64,000 nt of DNA, from positions 1,054,001 to 1,118,000 of the forward strand of contig NZ_SMFY01000001.1 in assembly GCF_004339465.1 (NCBI RefSeq). The letters run 5' to 3'. This document shows, piece by piece, positions 8,030-17,333 of the stretch. The translations under genes were made by a program, and so were the position numbers. Numbering within the stretch: the stretch's first letter is position 1; each line of letters opens with the position of its first letter. The notes below the pieces were generated by a model that was not told where the DNA came from, did no database searches, and saw only the letters and a list, made by a program, of their open reading frames with translations. Source of the DNA: Ancylobacter aquaticus. GTDB lineage: Bacteria > Pseudomonadota > Alphaproteobacteria > Rhizobiales > Xanthobacteraceae.

Positions 8030-9109
8030 ATGTCCCAGATTTCGGCGCTCGCGCCCCCGCCCGCACGGCTGTCCTTTCTCGACCGCTATCTCACGGTGTG
8101 GATTTTCGCGGCCATGGCGCTCGGCGTGGTGCTCGGCACGGTGTTCACCGGCCTGCCGGAGGCGCTGAACCGTCTCTCGGTCGGCTCCACCAACATCCCG
8201 ATCGCCATCGGCCTGATCCTGATGATGTACCCGCCGCTGGCCAAGGTACGCTATGAGGAACTGCATCGGGTGTTTGCCGACAAGCGCGTGCTGGTGCTCT
8301 CGCTGGTGCAGAATTGGCTGATCGGCCCGACGCTGATGTTCGCGCTGGCGGTGATCTTCCTGCGCGACTACCCGGAATACATGACCGGGCTGATCCTTAT
8401 CGGTCTCGCCCGCTGCATCGCCATGGTGCTGGTGTGGAACCAGCTGGCCAAGGGCGACAACCAGTATGTCGCCGGGCTGGTGGCGTTCAACTCGATTTTC
8501 CAGATCCTGTTCTTCTCCACCTATGCCTGGCTTTTCCTCACCGTCCTGCCGCCGCTGTTCGGGCTGGAGGGGAGCGTCGTCGATGTGAGCTTCTGGACCA
8601 TCACCGAGGCGGTGCTGATCTATCTCGGCATTCCCTTCCTCGCCGGCTACCTGACCCGCCGGGTGCTCATCGCGCGCAAGGGGGCGGAGTGGTACGCGGA
8701 CGTGTTCCTGCCGAAGATCAGCCCGATCACGCTTGGTGCGCTCCTGTTCACCATCGTCGCCATGTTCAGCCTGAAGGGCGGCGACCTTGTGCGCCTGCCG
8801 ATGGACGCGGTGATCATCGCCATCCCGCTGACGATCTATTTCATCGTCCAGTTCCTCATCAGCTTCGCCATGGGAAAGCTGATCGAGGCGGATTATCCCC
8901 GCACCACGGCCATCGCCTTCACCGCCGCCGGCAATAATTTCGAGCTGGCGATCGCGGTCGCCATCGCCGCCTTCGGGCTCGCATCGCCCGTCGCCTTTGC
9001 CGCCGTCATCGGGCCGCTGGTCGAGGTGCCGGTGCTGATCCTGCTCGTGCATGTGGCGCTGTGGCTGGGCCGGTGGTGGTTCCCGAGGACCGCGCCCGGC
9101 GCTCCCTGA
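8030..9109 (+). CDS. acr3: Arsenite efflux permease, ACR3 family
   Basis: A 359-residue inner-membrane transporter with about ten spans that expels As(III). Cys129 in [21 protein letters not shown] is the conserved cysteine of the fourth span that is essential in characterised Acr3 proteins. The conserved motif [20 protein letters not shown] lies near the C-terminus. The start is the ATG at 8030 ([20 protein letters not shown]), 17 bases behind the arsC stop; the frame runs further upstream but that part is not Acr3-like. It completes the reduction-export pair with the two arsenate reductases. Confidence 0.95.
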   Translation: MSQISALAPPPARLSFLDRYLTVWIFAAMALGVVLGTVFTGLPEALNRLSVGSTNIPIAIGLILMMYPPLAKVRYEELHRVFADKRVLVLSLVQNWLIGPTLMFALAVIFLRDYPEYMTGLILIGLARCIAMVLVWNQLAKGDNQYVAGLVAFNSIFQILFFSTYAWLFLTVLPPLFGLEGSVVDVSFWTITEAVLIYLGIPFLAGYLTRRVLIARKGAEWYADVFLPKISPITLGALLFTIVAMFSLKGGDLVRLPMDAVIIAIPLTIYFIVQFLISFAMGKLIEADYPRTTAIAFTAAGNNFELAIAVAIAAFGLASPVAFAAVIGPLVEVPVLILLVHVALWLGRWWFPRTAPGAP

Positions 9110-9150
9110 GAGGAGCGCGTATCTTATTTCCATGAAAATCGAAACAGAGA

Positions 9151-9180
9151 TTGACCGTGGGTCGCGTTGGCGCCTAGGCT
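9151..9180 (+). promoter_or_regulatory. Promoter of the second ArsR-type gene, transcription start predicted at the ATG
   Basis: TTGACC (9151-9156), 18 bases, TAGGCT (9175-9180). Seven bases later is 9187, the A of the start codon, as in the arsR promoter. A small inverted repeat TTTC-CAT-GAAA lies upstream at 9128-9138. No ribosome-binding site precedes the ATG. Confidence 0.45.
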
Positions 9181-9186
9181 ATTTCG

Positions 9187-9513
9187 ATGAATCTGGAACA
9201 AGCCGCCCGCCAACTCGAATCCCTTGGCAACCCGACCCGCCTGCGGATCTATCGGACGCTGGTCCGGGCGGGTCATTTCGGCCTGCCGGTCGGCGGGCTG
9301 CAGGAGCGGATCGGCATCGCCGCCTCGACCCTCTCGCATCATCTGAAGCGCCTCGTCGACACCGGGCTGGTGACGCAGGAGCGCCACGCCACGACGCTGA
9401 TCTGCCGCGCCCATTATCCCACCATGAACGCCCTGATCGGTTATCTCGCGGACGAATGCTGCGCCGATGCCGGCTGCGCCGAGCCGGCGGCGCAAGCCCC
9501 GGCCGTGCCGTGA
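9187..9513 (+). CDS. ArsR-family regulator, second copy
   Basis: A 108-residue winged-helix repressor with helix-turn-helix around residues 40-57 (IGIAASTLSHHLKRLVDTG). Cys73 lies in the wing (LICRAHY), and Cys91, Cys92 and Cys97 in the tail, a plausible As(III) site with a different layout from the first ArsR. It starts a second transcription unit with the MFS transporter and arsH, which it overlaps by GTGA. It probably controls that unit separately from the reductase/Acr3 unit. Confidence 0.88.
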   Translation: MNLEQAARQLESLGNPTRLRIYRTLVRAGHFGLPVGGLQERIGIAASTLSHHLKRLVDTGLVTQERHATTLICRAHYPTMNALIGYLADECCADAGCAEPAAQAPAVP

Positions 9514-10769
9514 GCGACGGGGTTCTCGCCTCCGGCGACGACGCGCATCGCCCGCCGGGCGGGCGCAGTCTTTTCGTCACCGGGCTCGGCATCGGGCAGA
9601 TTTGTTCGTGGGGGTCGCTCTATTACAGCTTCCCGTTGATCGCCGAGGCGATGGGCCACGAGCTCGGCTGGTCGAAGACCGCGCTCTATGGCGCGGCGAC
9701 GCTCGGCCTCGCCTTCGCCGGTCTCGCCGCCTATCCGATCGGCGCCGCCATCGACCGTGGCCATGGACGCTGGATCATGACCGCTGGCTCGGTGCTCGCC
9801 GGCCTGATGCTGGTGCTGTGGTCGCAGGTCGAATCCATGGCGCTGTTCTATGTCGCGGTGGCCGGTATCGGCGCGCTGCAGGCGGCGACGCTGTACGATC
9901 CCGCTTTCGCCGTCATCGCCCGCCGCTCCGGCCCTTCCCATGCGCGTGCGGGCATCACGGCACTGACCCTGTGGGGCGGCTTCGCCTCCACCGTGTTCAT
10001 TCCGCTGGTGCAGGTGCTGCTCGACACGGTGGGCTGGCGCGAGGCGCTGCTCGTGCTGGCAGCAATCAACGTCCTCGTCTGCGCCGGCTGCTACGGGTCG
10101 GTGATCGACCCCGCCGCCGACGCGCCCCGCCACCGCCCGTCAGGCGGTCTTCCCCCGCTCAGCGGAAGGGCGGCGGTCGCCTGGGCGGCGCGCCAGCCGG
10201 TGTTCTGGGCGCTGGCGGTGGCCTTCACCGCCTATTCCGCCGCGTTCTCGGCCTTCACCTTCCATCTCTATCCGCTGCTGGTGGAGAAGGGGTTCGAGGT
10301 CTCCTCCGTGGTGGCGGCCATGACGCTGATCGGCCCGGCGCAGGTGGCGGGGCGCGTCGCCATCTGGGTGTTCGCGCCGCGCGCGCCGGTGCGGGTGATC
10401 GGCTCGGTGACGGTCGCGGTGTTCCCGCTCGCGCTGGTGGCGCTCGACGTGCTGCCGCCGAGCTTCCTGCTGATCGCCATCGTCGCGCTGCTCTACGGGG
10501 CGGCGAACGGCATCACCACCATCGTGCGGGGCCTGTCGGTGCCGGAAATGCTGACGCGCGAGGCCTATGGCGCGGTGAACGGGGCGATGTCGGCGCCGAG
10601 CACGATCTCGCGCGCGGTGGCCCCGCTCGGCGCCGCGCTCATCTGGTCGATGTCGGGTTCGTATGACGGCGTCTTGCTTGCGATCATCGCGCTGACAGTG
10701 GTCCTCGTCGCCGGCTTCTGGCTCGCCGCCTTCCTCTCTCGCCGCGCACGATCCGAGGTTCTTCGATGA
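9510..10769 (+). CDS. MFS transporter in the arsenic island
   Basis: A 419-residue major facilitator protein with about twelve hydrophobic spans. It begins at a GTG that overlaps the stop of the second ArsR gene (GTGA). The first span has [20 protein letters not shown], and a typical loop 2-3 region follows ([21 protein letters not shown]). It looks like the monocarboxylate/CynX-like branch of MFS, not like ArsJ, the MFS protein known for organoarsenical export. Co-transcription with an ArsR regulator and arsH suggests export of an arsenic compound, but no substrate can be read from the sequence. Confidence 0.8.
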   Translation: MSDGVLASGDDAHRPPGGRSLFVTGLGIGQICSWGSLYYSFPLIAEAMGHELGWSKTALYGAATLGLAFAGLAAYPIGAAIDRGHGRWIMTAGSVLAGLMLVLWSQVESMALFYVAVAGIGALQAATLYDPAFAVIARRSGPSHARAGITALTLWGGFASTVFIPLVQVLLDTVGWREALLVLAAINVLVCAGCYGSVIDPAADAPRHRPSGGLPPLSGRAAVAWAARQPVFWALAVAFTAYSAAFSAFTFHLYPLLVEKGFEVSSVVAAMTLIGPAQVAGRVAIWVFAPRAPVRVIGSVTVAVFPLALVALDVLPPSFLLIAIVALLYGAANGITTIVRGLSVPEMLTREAYGAVNGAMSAPSTISRAVAPLGAALIWSMSGSYDGVLLAIIALTVVLVAGFWLAAFLSRRARSEVLR

Positions 10770-11515
10770 CATTCGACGCTTTCACCGACGCGCTCGACCC
10801 CGCTCACTTCGACCGGCCGGAGATGGCCAAGCTCGCGCCCGCCGCGCCGCTGACGCATCCCCCGCGCATATTGCTGCTCTATGGTTCGCTGCGGGAGCGC
10901 TCCTACAGCCGGCTGCTCACCGAGGAGGCGGCGCGCCTGCTCACCGCCATGGGGGCGGAAACGCGCATCTTCGACCCGCGCGACCTGCCGATGCCGGACG
11001 CCGTGCCGGCCGACCATCCCAAGGTCGTGGAACTGCGCACCCTGTCGGAATGGTCGGAGGGGCAGGTCTGGTGCAGCCCGGAGCGTCACGGCACCATCAC
11101 GGGCGTGTTCAAGAGCCAGATCGACTGGCTGCCGCTGGAATATCGCGGCATTCGCCCAACACAGGGGCGCACGCTGGCGGTGATGCAGGTTTCCGGCGGC
11201 TCGCAGTCCTTCAACGCGGTGAACACGCTGCGCGTGCTGGGCCGGTGGATGCGGATGGTCACAATCCCCAACCAGTCCTCGGTCGCGAAGGCTTTTGAGG
11301 AATTCGACGAAGCGGGGCGGATGAGGCCGTCCCCCTATTACGACCGCGTGGTCGACGTCATGGAGGAACTGGTGAAGTTCACCCTGCTCACCCGCGACCG
11401 CCGGGACTACTTCACCAGCCGCTACAGCGAGCGCCGCGAGGCCTCCCTCAAGGCAGCGGCGGCAGAGGCCGATTTGTCGACCATCGCCATGGCCGGCACG
11501 ACCCCGGCGCGCTGA
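10766..11515 (+). CDS. arsH: Arsenical resistance protein ArsH, NADPH-dependent FMN reductase family
   Basis: A 249-residue flavodoxin-like FMN enzyme that oxidises trivalent methylated or aromatic arsenicals in characterised homologues. The FMN phosphate loop [14 protein letters not shown] is at about residues 36-49. Further ArsH features are [20 protein letters not shown] (about 97-116) and the conserved C-terminal stretch [15 protein letters not shown]. It overlaps the MFS gene by ATGA and ends the island. Confidence 0.93.
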   Translation: MTFDAFTDALDPAHFDRPEMAKLAPAAPLTHPPRILLLYGSLRERSYSRLLTEEAARLLTAMGAETRIFDPRDLPMPDAVPADHPKVVELRTLSEWSEGQVWCSPERHGTITGVFKSQIDWLPLEYRGIRPTQGRTLAVMQVSGGSQSFNAVNTLRVLGRWMRMVTIPNQSSVAKAFEEFDEAGRMRPSPYYDRVVDVMEELVKFTLLTRDRRDYFTSRYSERREASLKAAAAEADLSTIAMAGTTPAR

Positions 11516-11600
11516 CAGGCAAGCGGCTTTTCCGACGTGTCGGGGAGGGCCGCGATGGGCAGGCTTTAGGCCTCAACCTTGGCTCTCCGATCCCGGGCGC

Positions 11601-12539
11601 CTATGCAGTTGGCGCCGCGGGTCCGGTATCTCCAGCTTTTGCGCCGCGGGTGTTGACGAAGATGGCGTAGAGCGAGGTGTGGCCGCAGATGAAGAGGCGG
11701 TTGCCGGCCGCACCGCCAAAGGTGAGGTTGCCGACGCGCTCGGGCACGAGGATCTTGCCGAGAAGTTGTCCCTGCGGCGTGTAGCAGTGGACCCCGTCGC
11801 CGGCGCTCGACCAGAGGCGCCCGGCCTCGTCGATGCGAAATCCATCGGGAGCATGGGGCATCACCTCGGTGACGACCCTGCTATTGGCGAGCGTGCTGTC
11901 GGCGCGGACCTCGAAGGCCCGGATATGGCGGTTGCCGGCATCGCGTCCGATGCCGCCGGAATCGGCGATGTAGAGCACGCTCTCATCCGGCGAGAAGGCA
12001 AGGCCGTTGGGCTGGTCGAAGTCATCGGCAACCACGGCCAGCACGCCCTCTCCCGGGTCCAGCCGGAACACGTAGCGCGCCTCCTGCTCGGCCTCCGCCC
12101 GGCCGCCCTCATAGTCCGAGGCGATGCCATAGGTCGGATCGGTGAACCAGATCGTGCCGTCCGACTTCACCACCACGTCGTTCGGCGAGTTGAGCCGGCG
12201 CCCCCGATAGCGGTCGGCCAGAACGGTCAGCGTCCCATCCGGCTCGGTGCGGCTGACGCGACGGGTGCGGTGCTCGCAGGTGACAAGCCGCCCCTGCCGA
12301 TCGCGCGTATTGCCGTTGGCGAAGTTGGAATCGGCCCGGAACACGCCGACCGCCTGCGTGTCCTCGCACCAGCGCATCAGCCGGTTGTTGGGAATGTCGC
12401 TCCAGATCAGGCAGCGCTGATCGGCGAAATAGACCGGCCCCTCGCACCAGCGCATCCCCGTATAAAGGCGCTCCAGCCCGGCAATCGGGAGAATGAGGTC
12501 GCGGAAGCGGGGATCGACGATCTCGAACACGTCCAGCAT
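11601..12539 (-). CDS. SMP-30/gluconolactonase-family sugar lactonase
   Basis: A 312-residue six-bladed beta-propeller lactonase. Visible metal-site motifs are WCEGPVYFADQRCLIWSD (first metal Glu), LNSPNDVVVKSDGTIWFTDP (Asn-Asp pair) and PNGLAFSPDESVLYIADS (Asn, Asp). The start at 12539 has GAGGAT a few bases upstream; the open frame continues far upstream only as antisense of the ABC genes. It is divergent from a sugar ABC operon across a 183-bp region with an operator-like word. In an apiose setting it could hydrolyse a sugar lactone, possibly as a second lactonase beside the ApnL-type gene. Substrate not proven. Confidence 0.88.
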   Translation of the reverse strand: MLDVFEIVDPRFRDLILPIAGLERLYTGMRWCEGPVYFADQRCLIWSDIPNNRLMRWCEDTQAVGVFRADSNFANGNTRDRQGRLVTCEHRTRRVSRTEPDGTLTVLADRYRGRRLNSPNDVVVKSDGTIWFTDPTYGIASDYEGGRAEAEQEARYVFRLDPGEGVLAVVADDFDQPNGLAFSPDESVLYIADSGGIGRDAGNRHIRAFEVRADSTLANSRVVTEVMPHAPDGFRIDEAGRLWSSAGDGVHCYTPQGQLLGKILVPERVGNLTFGGAAGNRLFICGHTSLYAIFVNTRGAKAGDTGPAAPTA

Positions 12540-12614
12540 CGGGGTATCCTCGGTGGCGGTGTGGAGAGCCTCCGGCCCTGCGGGGGACAGATGAGCCCGG
12601 CCGACGGGCTTGCG

Positions 12615-12634
12615 CAACTGGTATAATGAGATAC
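12615..12634 (+). promoter_or_regulatory. Operator-like site overlapping a TATAAT box, lactonase/ABC divergent region
   Basis: CAACTGGTATAAT (12615-12627) is followed by GAGATAC, giving GTAT-AATGAG-ATAC as an inverted repeat (12621-12634). TATAAT inside it could be the -10 box of the ABC operon. The same 13 bases occur at 26640-26652 on the other strand before the RuBisCO-like gene. The core ACTGGTAT recurs before the FadR-type regulator gene. Confidence 0.5.
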
Positions 12635-12722
12635 TCTTGCTACCATCGAGCGGCACAAGATCGCCGATGCCTGGGAAACATCCATCAAGAGCCTCACCAA
12701 CGGGGCCAATGGGAGGAACGAT

Positions 12723-13772
12723 ATGCGCCTGAAAACCCTTTCGCGCGCCTGCGCGACCGCCTGTGCCACCCTTACCCTTGTTGCCGCCGGCGCCCTGCCG
12801 GCCTCCGCCACGCCGGACAAGCCGGTGATCGCGCTTGCCAACGCCTATTTCGGCAATACCTGGCGCCACCAGATGGTCGACGCCTTCAAGGAGGCCGCCG
12901 AGAAGGCGAAGGCCGACGGCCGGATCGCCGACTACATCATCCTGAACGGCGACGGCACCGTCGCCCAGCAGAACAGCCAGATCGCCGAACTGATCCTCAA
13001 GAAGGTCGATGCCATCGCCGTCGACGCCGCCTCCGAGACGGCGGTGAACGGCATCATCGAGAAGGCCTGCAAGGCCGGCATCAAGGTGGTGTCCTTCGAT
13101 TCCATCGCTTCCGCCCCGTGCAACTGGCAGCTCAATTTCGACTTCAAGGGCTATAAGCGCGAGCAGGCCGAGTGGGTGCTGAAGAAGATCGGCGGCAAGG
13201 GCAACGTCATCGTCGTGCGCGGCGTGAAGGGCTCGGCGCCGGATGCCGACATGTATGGCGCGCAGGAAGCGGTACTGAAGAACTACCCGGACGTGAAGGT
13301 GGTGGCGACCGTCTATGGCCAAGCCACCGCCTCCGTCGCCCAGTCGGCGGTCGCCAATGCGCTGCCGAGCCTGCCGCATGTCGACGCGGTTCTCGGGCAG
13401 GGCGGTTCGGACGACACCGGCATCGCGCAGGCTTTCGACCAGTATGGCGGCGAGTACGCGAAGAAGATGCCGGTCATCGAGGGCGGCGGTTCCTCCAACT
13501 TCATCCAGTGGTGGGCCAAGCAGAAAGACACCAACGGCTATTCCACCATCTCGATGAACACCACGCCCGGCATTGGCGGCGCGGCTTTCTGGCTGGCCTA
13601 TGAGCTGGTGAAGGGGGCCAACCCGCCCAAGCTCATGATCATGCCGGTCGCCACCGTCACCGACGACAACCTCAAGGACTACCAGAGCCTTCCGGCCGGC
13701 GTGATCGTCAGCCCGTCCTATTCCCAGCAGTGGGTGCAGGACAATCTGCTCAAGGCGAAGGCGGGCAACTGA
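12723..13772 (+). CDS. Sugar ABC transporter, periplasmic substrate-binding protein (CUT2/RbsB-like)
   Basis: A 349-residue periplasmic protein with a signal peptide to about residue 29 (ALPASATPDKPVIALAN). The fold is type I, as in ribose-binding proteins: NAYFGNTWRHQMVDAFKEAA, then NSQIAELILKKVDAIAVDAAS and KVVSFDSIASAPCNW. A strong ribosome-binding site (GGGAGGAACGAT) precedes the ATG. It opens an operon with a fused ATPase-permease, a permease and an ApnL-type lactonase, so the ligand is probably a branched sugar such as D-apiose or its lactone. That ligand is inferred from context only. Confidence 0.9.
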   Translation: MRLKTLSRACATACATLTLVAAGALPASATPDKPVIALANAYFGNTWRHQMVDAFKEAAEKAKADGRIADYIILNGDGTVAQQNSQIAELILKKVDAIAVDAASETAVNGIIEKACKAGIKVVSFDSIASAPCNWQLNFDFKGYKREQAEWVLKKIGGKGNVIVVRGVKGSAPDADMYGAQEAVLKNYPDVKVVATVYGQATASVAQSAVANALPSLPHVDAVLGQGGSDDTGIAQAFDQYGGEYAKKMPVIEGGGSSNFIQWWAKQKDTNGYSTISMNTTPGIGGAAFWLAYELVKGANPPKLMIMPVATVTDDNLKDYQSLPAGVIVSPSYSQQWVQDNLLKAKAGN

Positions 13773-13815
13773 CCGCCGGCCTAACGCTTCCCGACGCAGA
13801 CCACGGACACGCAAG

Positions 13816-16338
13816 ATGACGGCAGCCTTCCCTGCCGCGCAGGACGCCCCGGCCGCAAGGGCCGGAGCGTCGGCGCCTCTCAACCTCTCGCCCGCCGGAG
13901 CCGGGACGGACATTGGTGCCCTCCATGCGCCGGTCGTGCGGCTGTCCGGCATCTGCAAGGCGTTCGGCCCGACGCGGGCCAATGACGGCGTCGACCTCGT
14001 GGTCGCGTCCGGCGAGGTGCTGGGCCTCGTCGGCGGCAATGGTGCCGGCAAGTCGACGCTCATGCGCGTCCTGTGCGGCGTCACCCGCGCGGATGCCGGC
14101 AGCCTCCAGATCCGGGGCGTCGAGATCGCCCCCGATCTCTACGACACGACGCTGGCGCAGACCGGCGGCATCCGCATCGTCCATCAGGAGCTGTCGCTGT
14201 GCGACAACCTCTCGGTGGCGGAGAACTTCTTTCTCGAAGCGCCGGAGGCGGCGCGGGCGCTGCCCGGCTGGCGCCGGACCTATCGCGCCCGGGCTCGCGC
14301 CGCGCTGGACGAAGTGTTTCCCGATCACGGCATTTCGGTCGATGCCCGCGTCGCCCATCTGCAGATCGGCCAGCGCCAGATGGTGGAGATCGCCCGCGCG
14401 GTTGCCACCCCGCAGGTTCGCCTCGTCATCCTCGACGAGCCCACCTCGTCGCTCGGGCTGGAGCGCAGCCGCCAGATGCGCGCCTTCATCAAGGCCCGCG
14501 CGCTTCAGGGGCTCGCGTTCATCTTCATCAGCCACAAGCTGCAGGAGGTGGTGGACATCGCCCACCGGGTGCTGGTGCTGCGCAACGGCCGTTCCGTGTG
14601 GTCCGGGCCTGCCGTCGAGGCAAGTGTCGCCGCACTCGTGCAGGCGATGGGCGGGGCCAGCGAAAGCGTGATGCGCGGCCGCCGTGATGCCCGGCCCGCC
14701 ATCGGCGAGGGCGCGCGCGATCTCGTCCGCCTCTCCGGTGCGCTCGTCGCTCCCCTCGGGCGCGATGTGGTGCTGCGCGCCGGCGAGGTGGTCGGCCTTG
14801 CCGGCCTGGAAGGCTCCGGCCAGCGCGACCTGTTGCATCGGCTGCACCGCCGGCCCGGCATGGGCATCTCCCGCAATGGCGACGCCAGTTTCGTCTCCGG
14901 CGACCGGCAGAAGGAAGGCGTCTTCCCGCTCTGGAGCGTGCTCTCCAATATTGCGCTCGGCCGGCTGGAAGGGCGGGCCCCGTTGGGGCTGGTCCATGAC
15001 GGGCAGGAGCGCGCCGCCGCCCGCGCCGCCGCCGAAAAACTGAAGCTCGATCCCGCCCGTTTCGATTCCCCGATCCTCGACCTCTCCGGCGGCAACCAGC
15101 AAAAGGCGCTGGTCGCCCGGGCGCTGGTGGGCGAGGCCGACACGATCCTGTTCGACGACCCCACGCGCGGCGTCGATGTCGCGGCCAAGGAAGACTTCTA
15201 CGCGCTTATCGGTTCGGTCACGCGGGCAGGGCGCCTCGTCATCTGGCACTCGACGGAAGACATCGAGTTCCTGGAGTGCGACCGCGTGCTGGTGTTTGCC
15301 GGCGGGCGCATCGTGCGGGAACTGGTCGGCGCTGACATTACCGAGCAGGCGATTGTCGATGCGTCTTTCGCCAGCACGGATGGATCGGAGCGCGACGCGA
15401 CGGCTGGCGCACGCGGCCTGCTGGACCGGCTGGTCGATCTCGCCCCCTTCGCCAGCCTCGCCGCCGTCTTCGCGCTGATGGCCTGGGTGAACCCGCTCAC
15501 CGTCTCCATGTTCGGCCTCGAATTGCTGCTGGGTCCCGCCATCGCGCTGGTACTGTTGGCGCTGGCGCAGATGTTCGTCGTCGGCGGCAGCGAAATCGAC
15601 CTTGGCGTCGGCGCCTTTGCCGGGCTCGTCAATGTGCTGAGCGCCACGCTTCTGTTCGATACGCCCTGGCTCGGGGTGGTGGCGCTTGTCGCCTGCGTCC
15701 TCGCCTATGGGCTGATCGGGGCGACCATCCAGCTGCGGCGGATTCCCGCCATCGTGGTCACGCTCGGCGCGTCCTTCATCTGGATCGGCCTCGGCTACAC
15801 CCTGCAACCCACGCCCGGCGGGGCGTCGCCGGAATGGCTGTCGGCGGCTTTTGCGTGGACGCTGGCCGACGTGCCGGCGACGCTGGTGCTGATCGGTGTA
15901 GCGGCCCTTGTCGCCCTCGCCATAGACCGTTCGCCGTTCGGCGTCATCCTGCGCGGCTTCGGCAACAACGCGCAGGCGATGACGCTGGGCGGCTGGTCGC
16001 CGCTGCGCTACGCCATCCTGCGCTACATGCTGGCCGGCCTGTTCGCGCTGGCGGCGGGCCTGTCGCTCACCGCCATCAACACCGCCAGTGACGTCAATGC
16101 CGGCGGCCCCTTCACCCTCATCAGCGTCGCCGCCGTCGTCATGGGCGGCTGCGCGCTGATCGGCGGGCTGATCTCGCCGCTCGGCGTGGTCGCGGGCGCG
16201 CTCACCCTTGCGCTGGTCGGGGCGCTACTCGGTGCGCTCGGTGTCTCCACCGACTACAATGCCGCCGTGCAGGGCTGCCTGCTCCTGTCCATGCTGGCGC
16301 TGCGCGCGCTCGCCGATCGCCGGGAGGCGCGCCGATGA
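13816..16338 (+). CDS. Sugar ABC transporter ATPase fused to a permease (RbsA-RbsC fusion)
   Basis: An 840-residue fusion. The first nucleotide-binding domain has Walker A GGNGAGKST at residues 73-81, signature IGQRQMVEIARAVA and Walker B LVILDEPTSS. The second has the degenerate P-loop usual for RbsA (GLAGLEGSGQRDLL), signature LSGGNQQKALVARAL and LFDDPTRGVD. From about residue 535 a complete RbsC-like membrane domain follows (GGSEIDLGVGAFAGLVNVLS, then several spans) to the C-terminus. CUT2 importers normally keep these as two genes. There is no frameshift or stop at the junction, so the fusion looks genuine. It overlaps the next permease gene by ATGA. Confidence 0.92.
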   Translation: MTAAFPAAQDAPAARAGASAPLNLSPAGAGTDIGALHAPVVRLSGICKAFGPTRANDGVDLVVASGEVLGLVGGNGAGKSTLMRVLCGVTRADAGSLQIRGVEIAPDLYDTTLAQTGGIRIVHQELSLCDNLSVAENFFLEAPEAARALPGWRRTYRARARAALDEVFPDHGISVDARVAHLQIGQRQMVEIARAVATPQVRLVILDEPTSSLGLERSRQMRAFIKARALQGLAFIFISHKLQEVVDIAHRVLVLRNGRSVWSGPAVEASVAALVQAMGGASESVMRGRRDARPAIGEGARDLVRLSGALVAPLGRDVVLRAGEVVGLAGLEGSGQRDLLHRLHRRPGMGISRNGDASFVSGDRQKEGVFPLWSVLSNIALGRLEGRAPLGLVHDGQERAAARAAAEKLKLDPARFDSPILDLSGGNQQKALVARALVGEADTILFDDPTRGVDVAAKEDFYALIGSVTRAGRLVIWHSTEDIEFLECDRVLVFAGGRIVRELVGADITEQAIVDASFASTDGSERDATAGARGLLDRLVDLAPFASLAAVFALMAWVNPLTVSMFGLELLLGPAIALVLLALAQMFVVGGSEIDLGVGAFAGLVNVLSATLLFDTPWLGVVALVACVLAYGLIGATIQLRRIPAIVVTLGASFIWIGLGYTLQPTPGGASPEWLSAAFAWTLADVPATLVLIGVAALVALAIDRSPFGVILRGFGNNAQAMTLGGWSPLRYAILRYMLAGLFALAAGLSLTAINTASDVNAGGPFTLISVAAVVMGGCALIGGLISPLGVVAGALTLALVGALLGALGVSTDYNAAVQGCLLLSMLALRALADRREARR

Positions 16339-17333
16339 CCGCCCTCATGGAACGGCTGGAGCGCCATCGCTGGATCTGGTCGGCGCTGGGGGTGCTGCTG
16401 CTCTGGGCCGTGCTGTCGATCACCACGGGACGGTTCAGCCTGCATTCGCTGTCCGGGGTGGCGATCTCGGCGAGCTTCCTCACCCTCGTCGCGCTCGGCC
16501 AGATGCTGGTCGTCACCACCGGGCGCGGCAATATCGACCTGTCCATCGCCAGCGTCCTGACGCTGAGCGCCTATGCCAGTATCGTAGTGGCCGCCGGCTC
16601 CGATGCCCGCCTGCCGCTGGCGCTAGCGGCGGTGCTCGGCATCGGTGTGGTCACGGGGCTCGCCAACGCGCTGCTCGTCGTTGTCCTACGCATCCCCGCC
16701 ATCATCGCCACGCTGGCGACCGGCTATATTCTCGCCACCGCCACGCTGATCGCCAACCGCTGGGCGGCCGGCTTCTCGATGAGCCCCTTCCTCAAGACGC
16801 TGGCGGCCGGGAGGGTTGAGGGCGTGCCGCTGATGCTGGTCATCGCGCTGGTGGCGGTGGCGGTGGCGGGCGTGGTGCTGGGCCGCACCGTCTATGGACG
16901 CCGCCTCTCCGCCGTCGGGCAGAACGAGCGCGCGGCGGCGCTGGCCGGCATTCGCACCGGCCGCGTGATCACCTGCGCGTTCTTGGCCTCGGCCGTGCTG
17001 GCGGCGCTGACGGGGATGCTGCTCGGCGCCTATGTCGGCGGCGCCTTCCTGGAGATGGGCCAGCCCTACCTGCTCCAGTCGCTCGGCGCGGTGGTGCTCG
17101 GCGGTTCGCTGATCTTCGGCGGCGCGTCGACGGCGCTGGGTACACTGTGCGGCAGCTTCCTGCTGATCCTCATCGTCACCACCATGCAGATCGCCGGCCT
17201 GCCGCCGGGGACGCAGGACATCGTGCAGGGGCTTGTCGTCATCGCCGTGCTGGCGCTGGCGGGCGGACGGGCGGTGCGGCGTCGCCGCAGCGTCCCGCGT
17301 GTCGCCCGCACGCCGGAGGGCGCGACGCCATGA
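16335..17333 (+). CDS. Sugar ABC transporter permease (RbsC-like)
   Basis: A 332-residue inner-membrane subunit of the CUT2 family with about eight to ten spans. The conserved element GQMLVVTTGRGNIDLSIASVLTLSA and the ENERAAALAGI-like coupling segment QNERAAALAGIRTGRVI are clear. It overlaps its neighbours on both sides by four bases. With the permease half of the preceding fusion it makes a heterodimeric channel, so the two membrane domains are different proteins here, unlike the RbsC homodimer. Confidence 0.92.
   Translation: MTALMERLERHRWIWSALGVLLLWAVLSITTGRFSLHSLSGVAISASFLTLVALGQMLVVTTGRGNIDLSIASVLTLSAYASIVVAAGSDARLPLALAAVLGIGVVTGLANALLVVVLRIPAIIATLATGYILATATLIANRWAAGFSMSPFLKTLAAGRVEGVPLMLVIALVAVAVAGVVLGRTVYGRRLSAVGQNERAAALAGIRTGRVITCAFLASAVLAALTGMLLGAYVGGAFLEMGQPYLLQSLGAVVLGGSLIFGGASTALGTLCGSFLLILIVTTMQIAGLPPGTQDIVQGLVVIAVLALAGGRAVRRRRSVPRVARTPEGATP

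Noticed and set aside
12540..14084. Extension of the SMP-30 lactonase frame by over 500 codons upstream on the minus strand.
   Set aside because: The extension lies antisense to the ABC binding protein and ATPase genes and has no lactonase character; the ATG at 12539 with a ribosome-binding site gives the normal family length.
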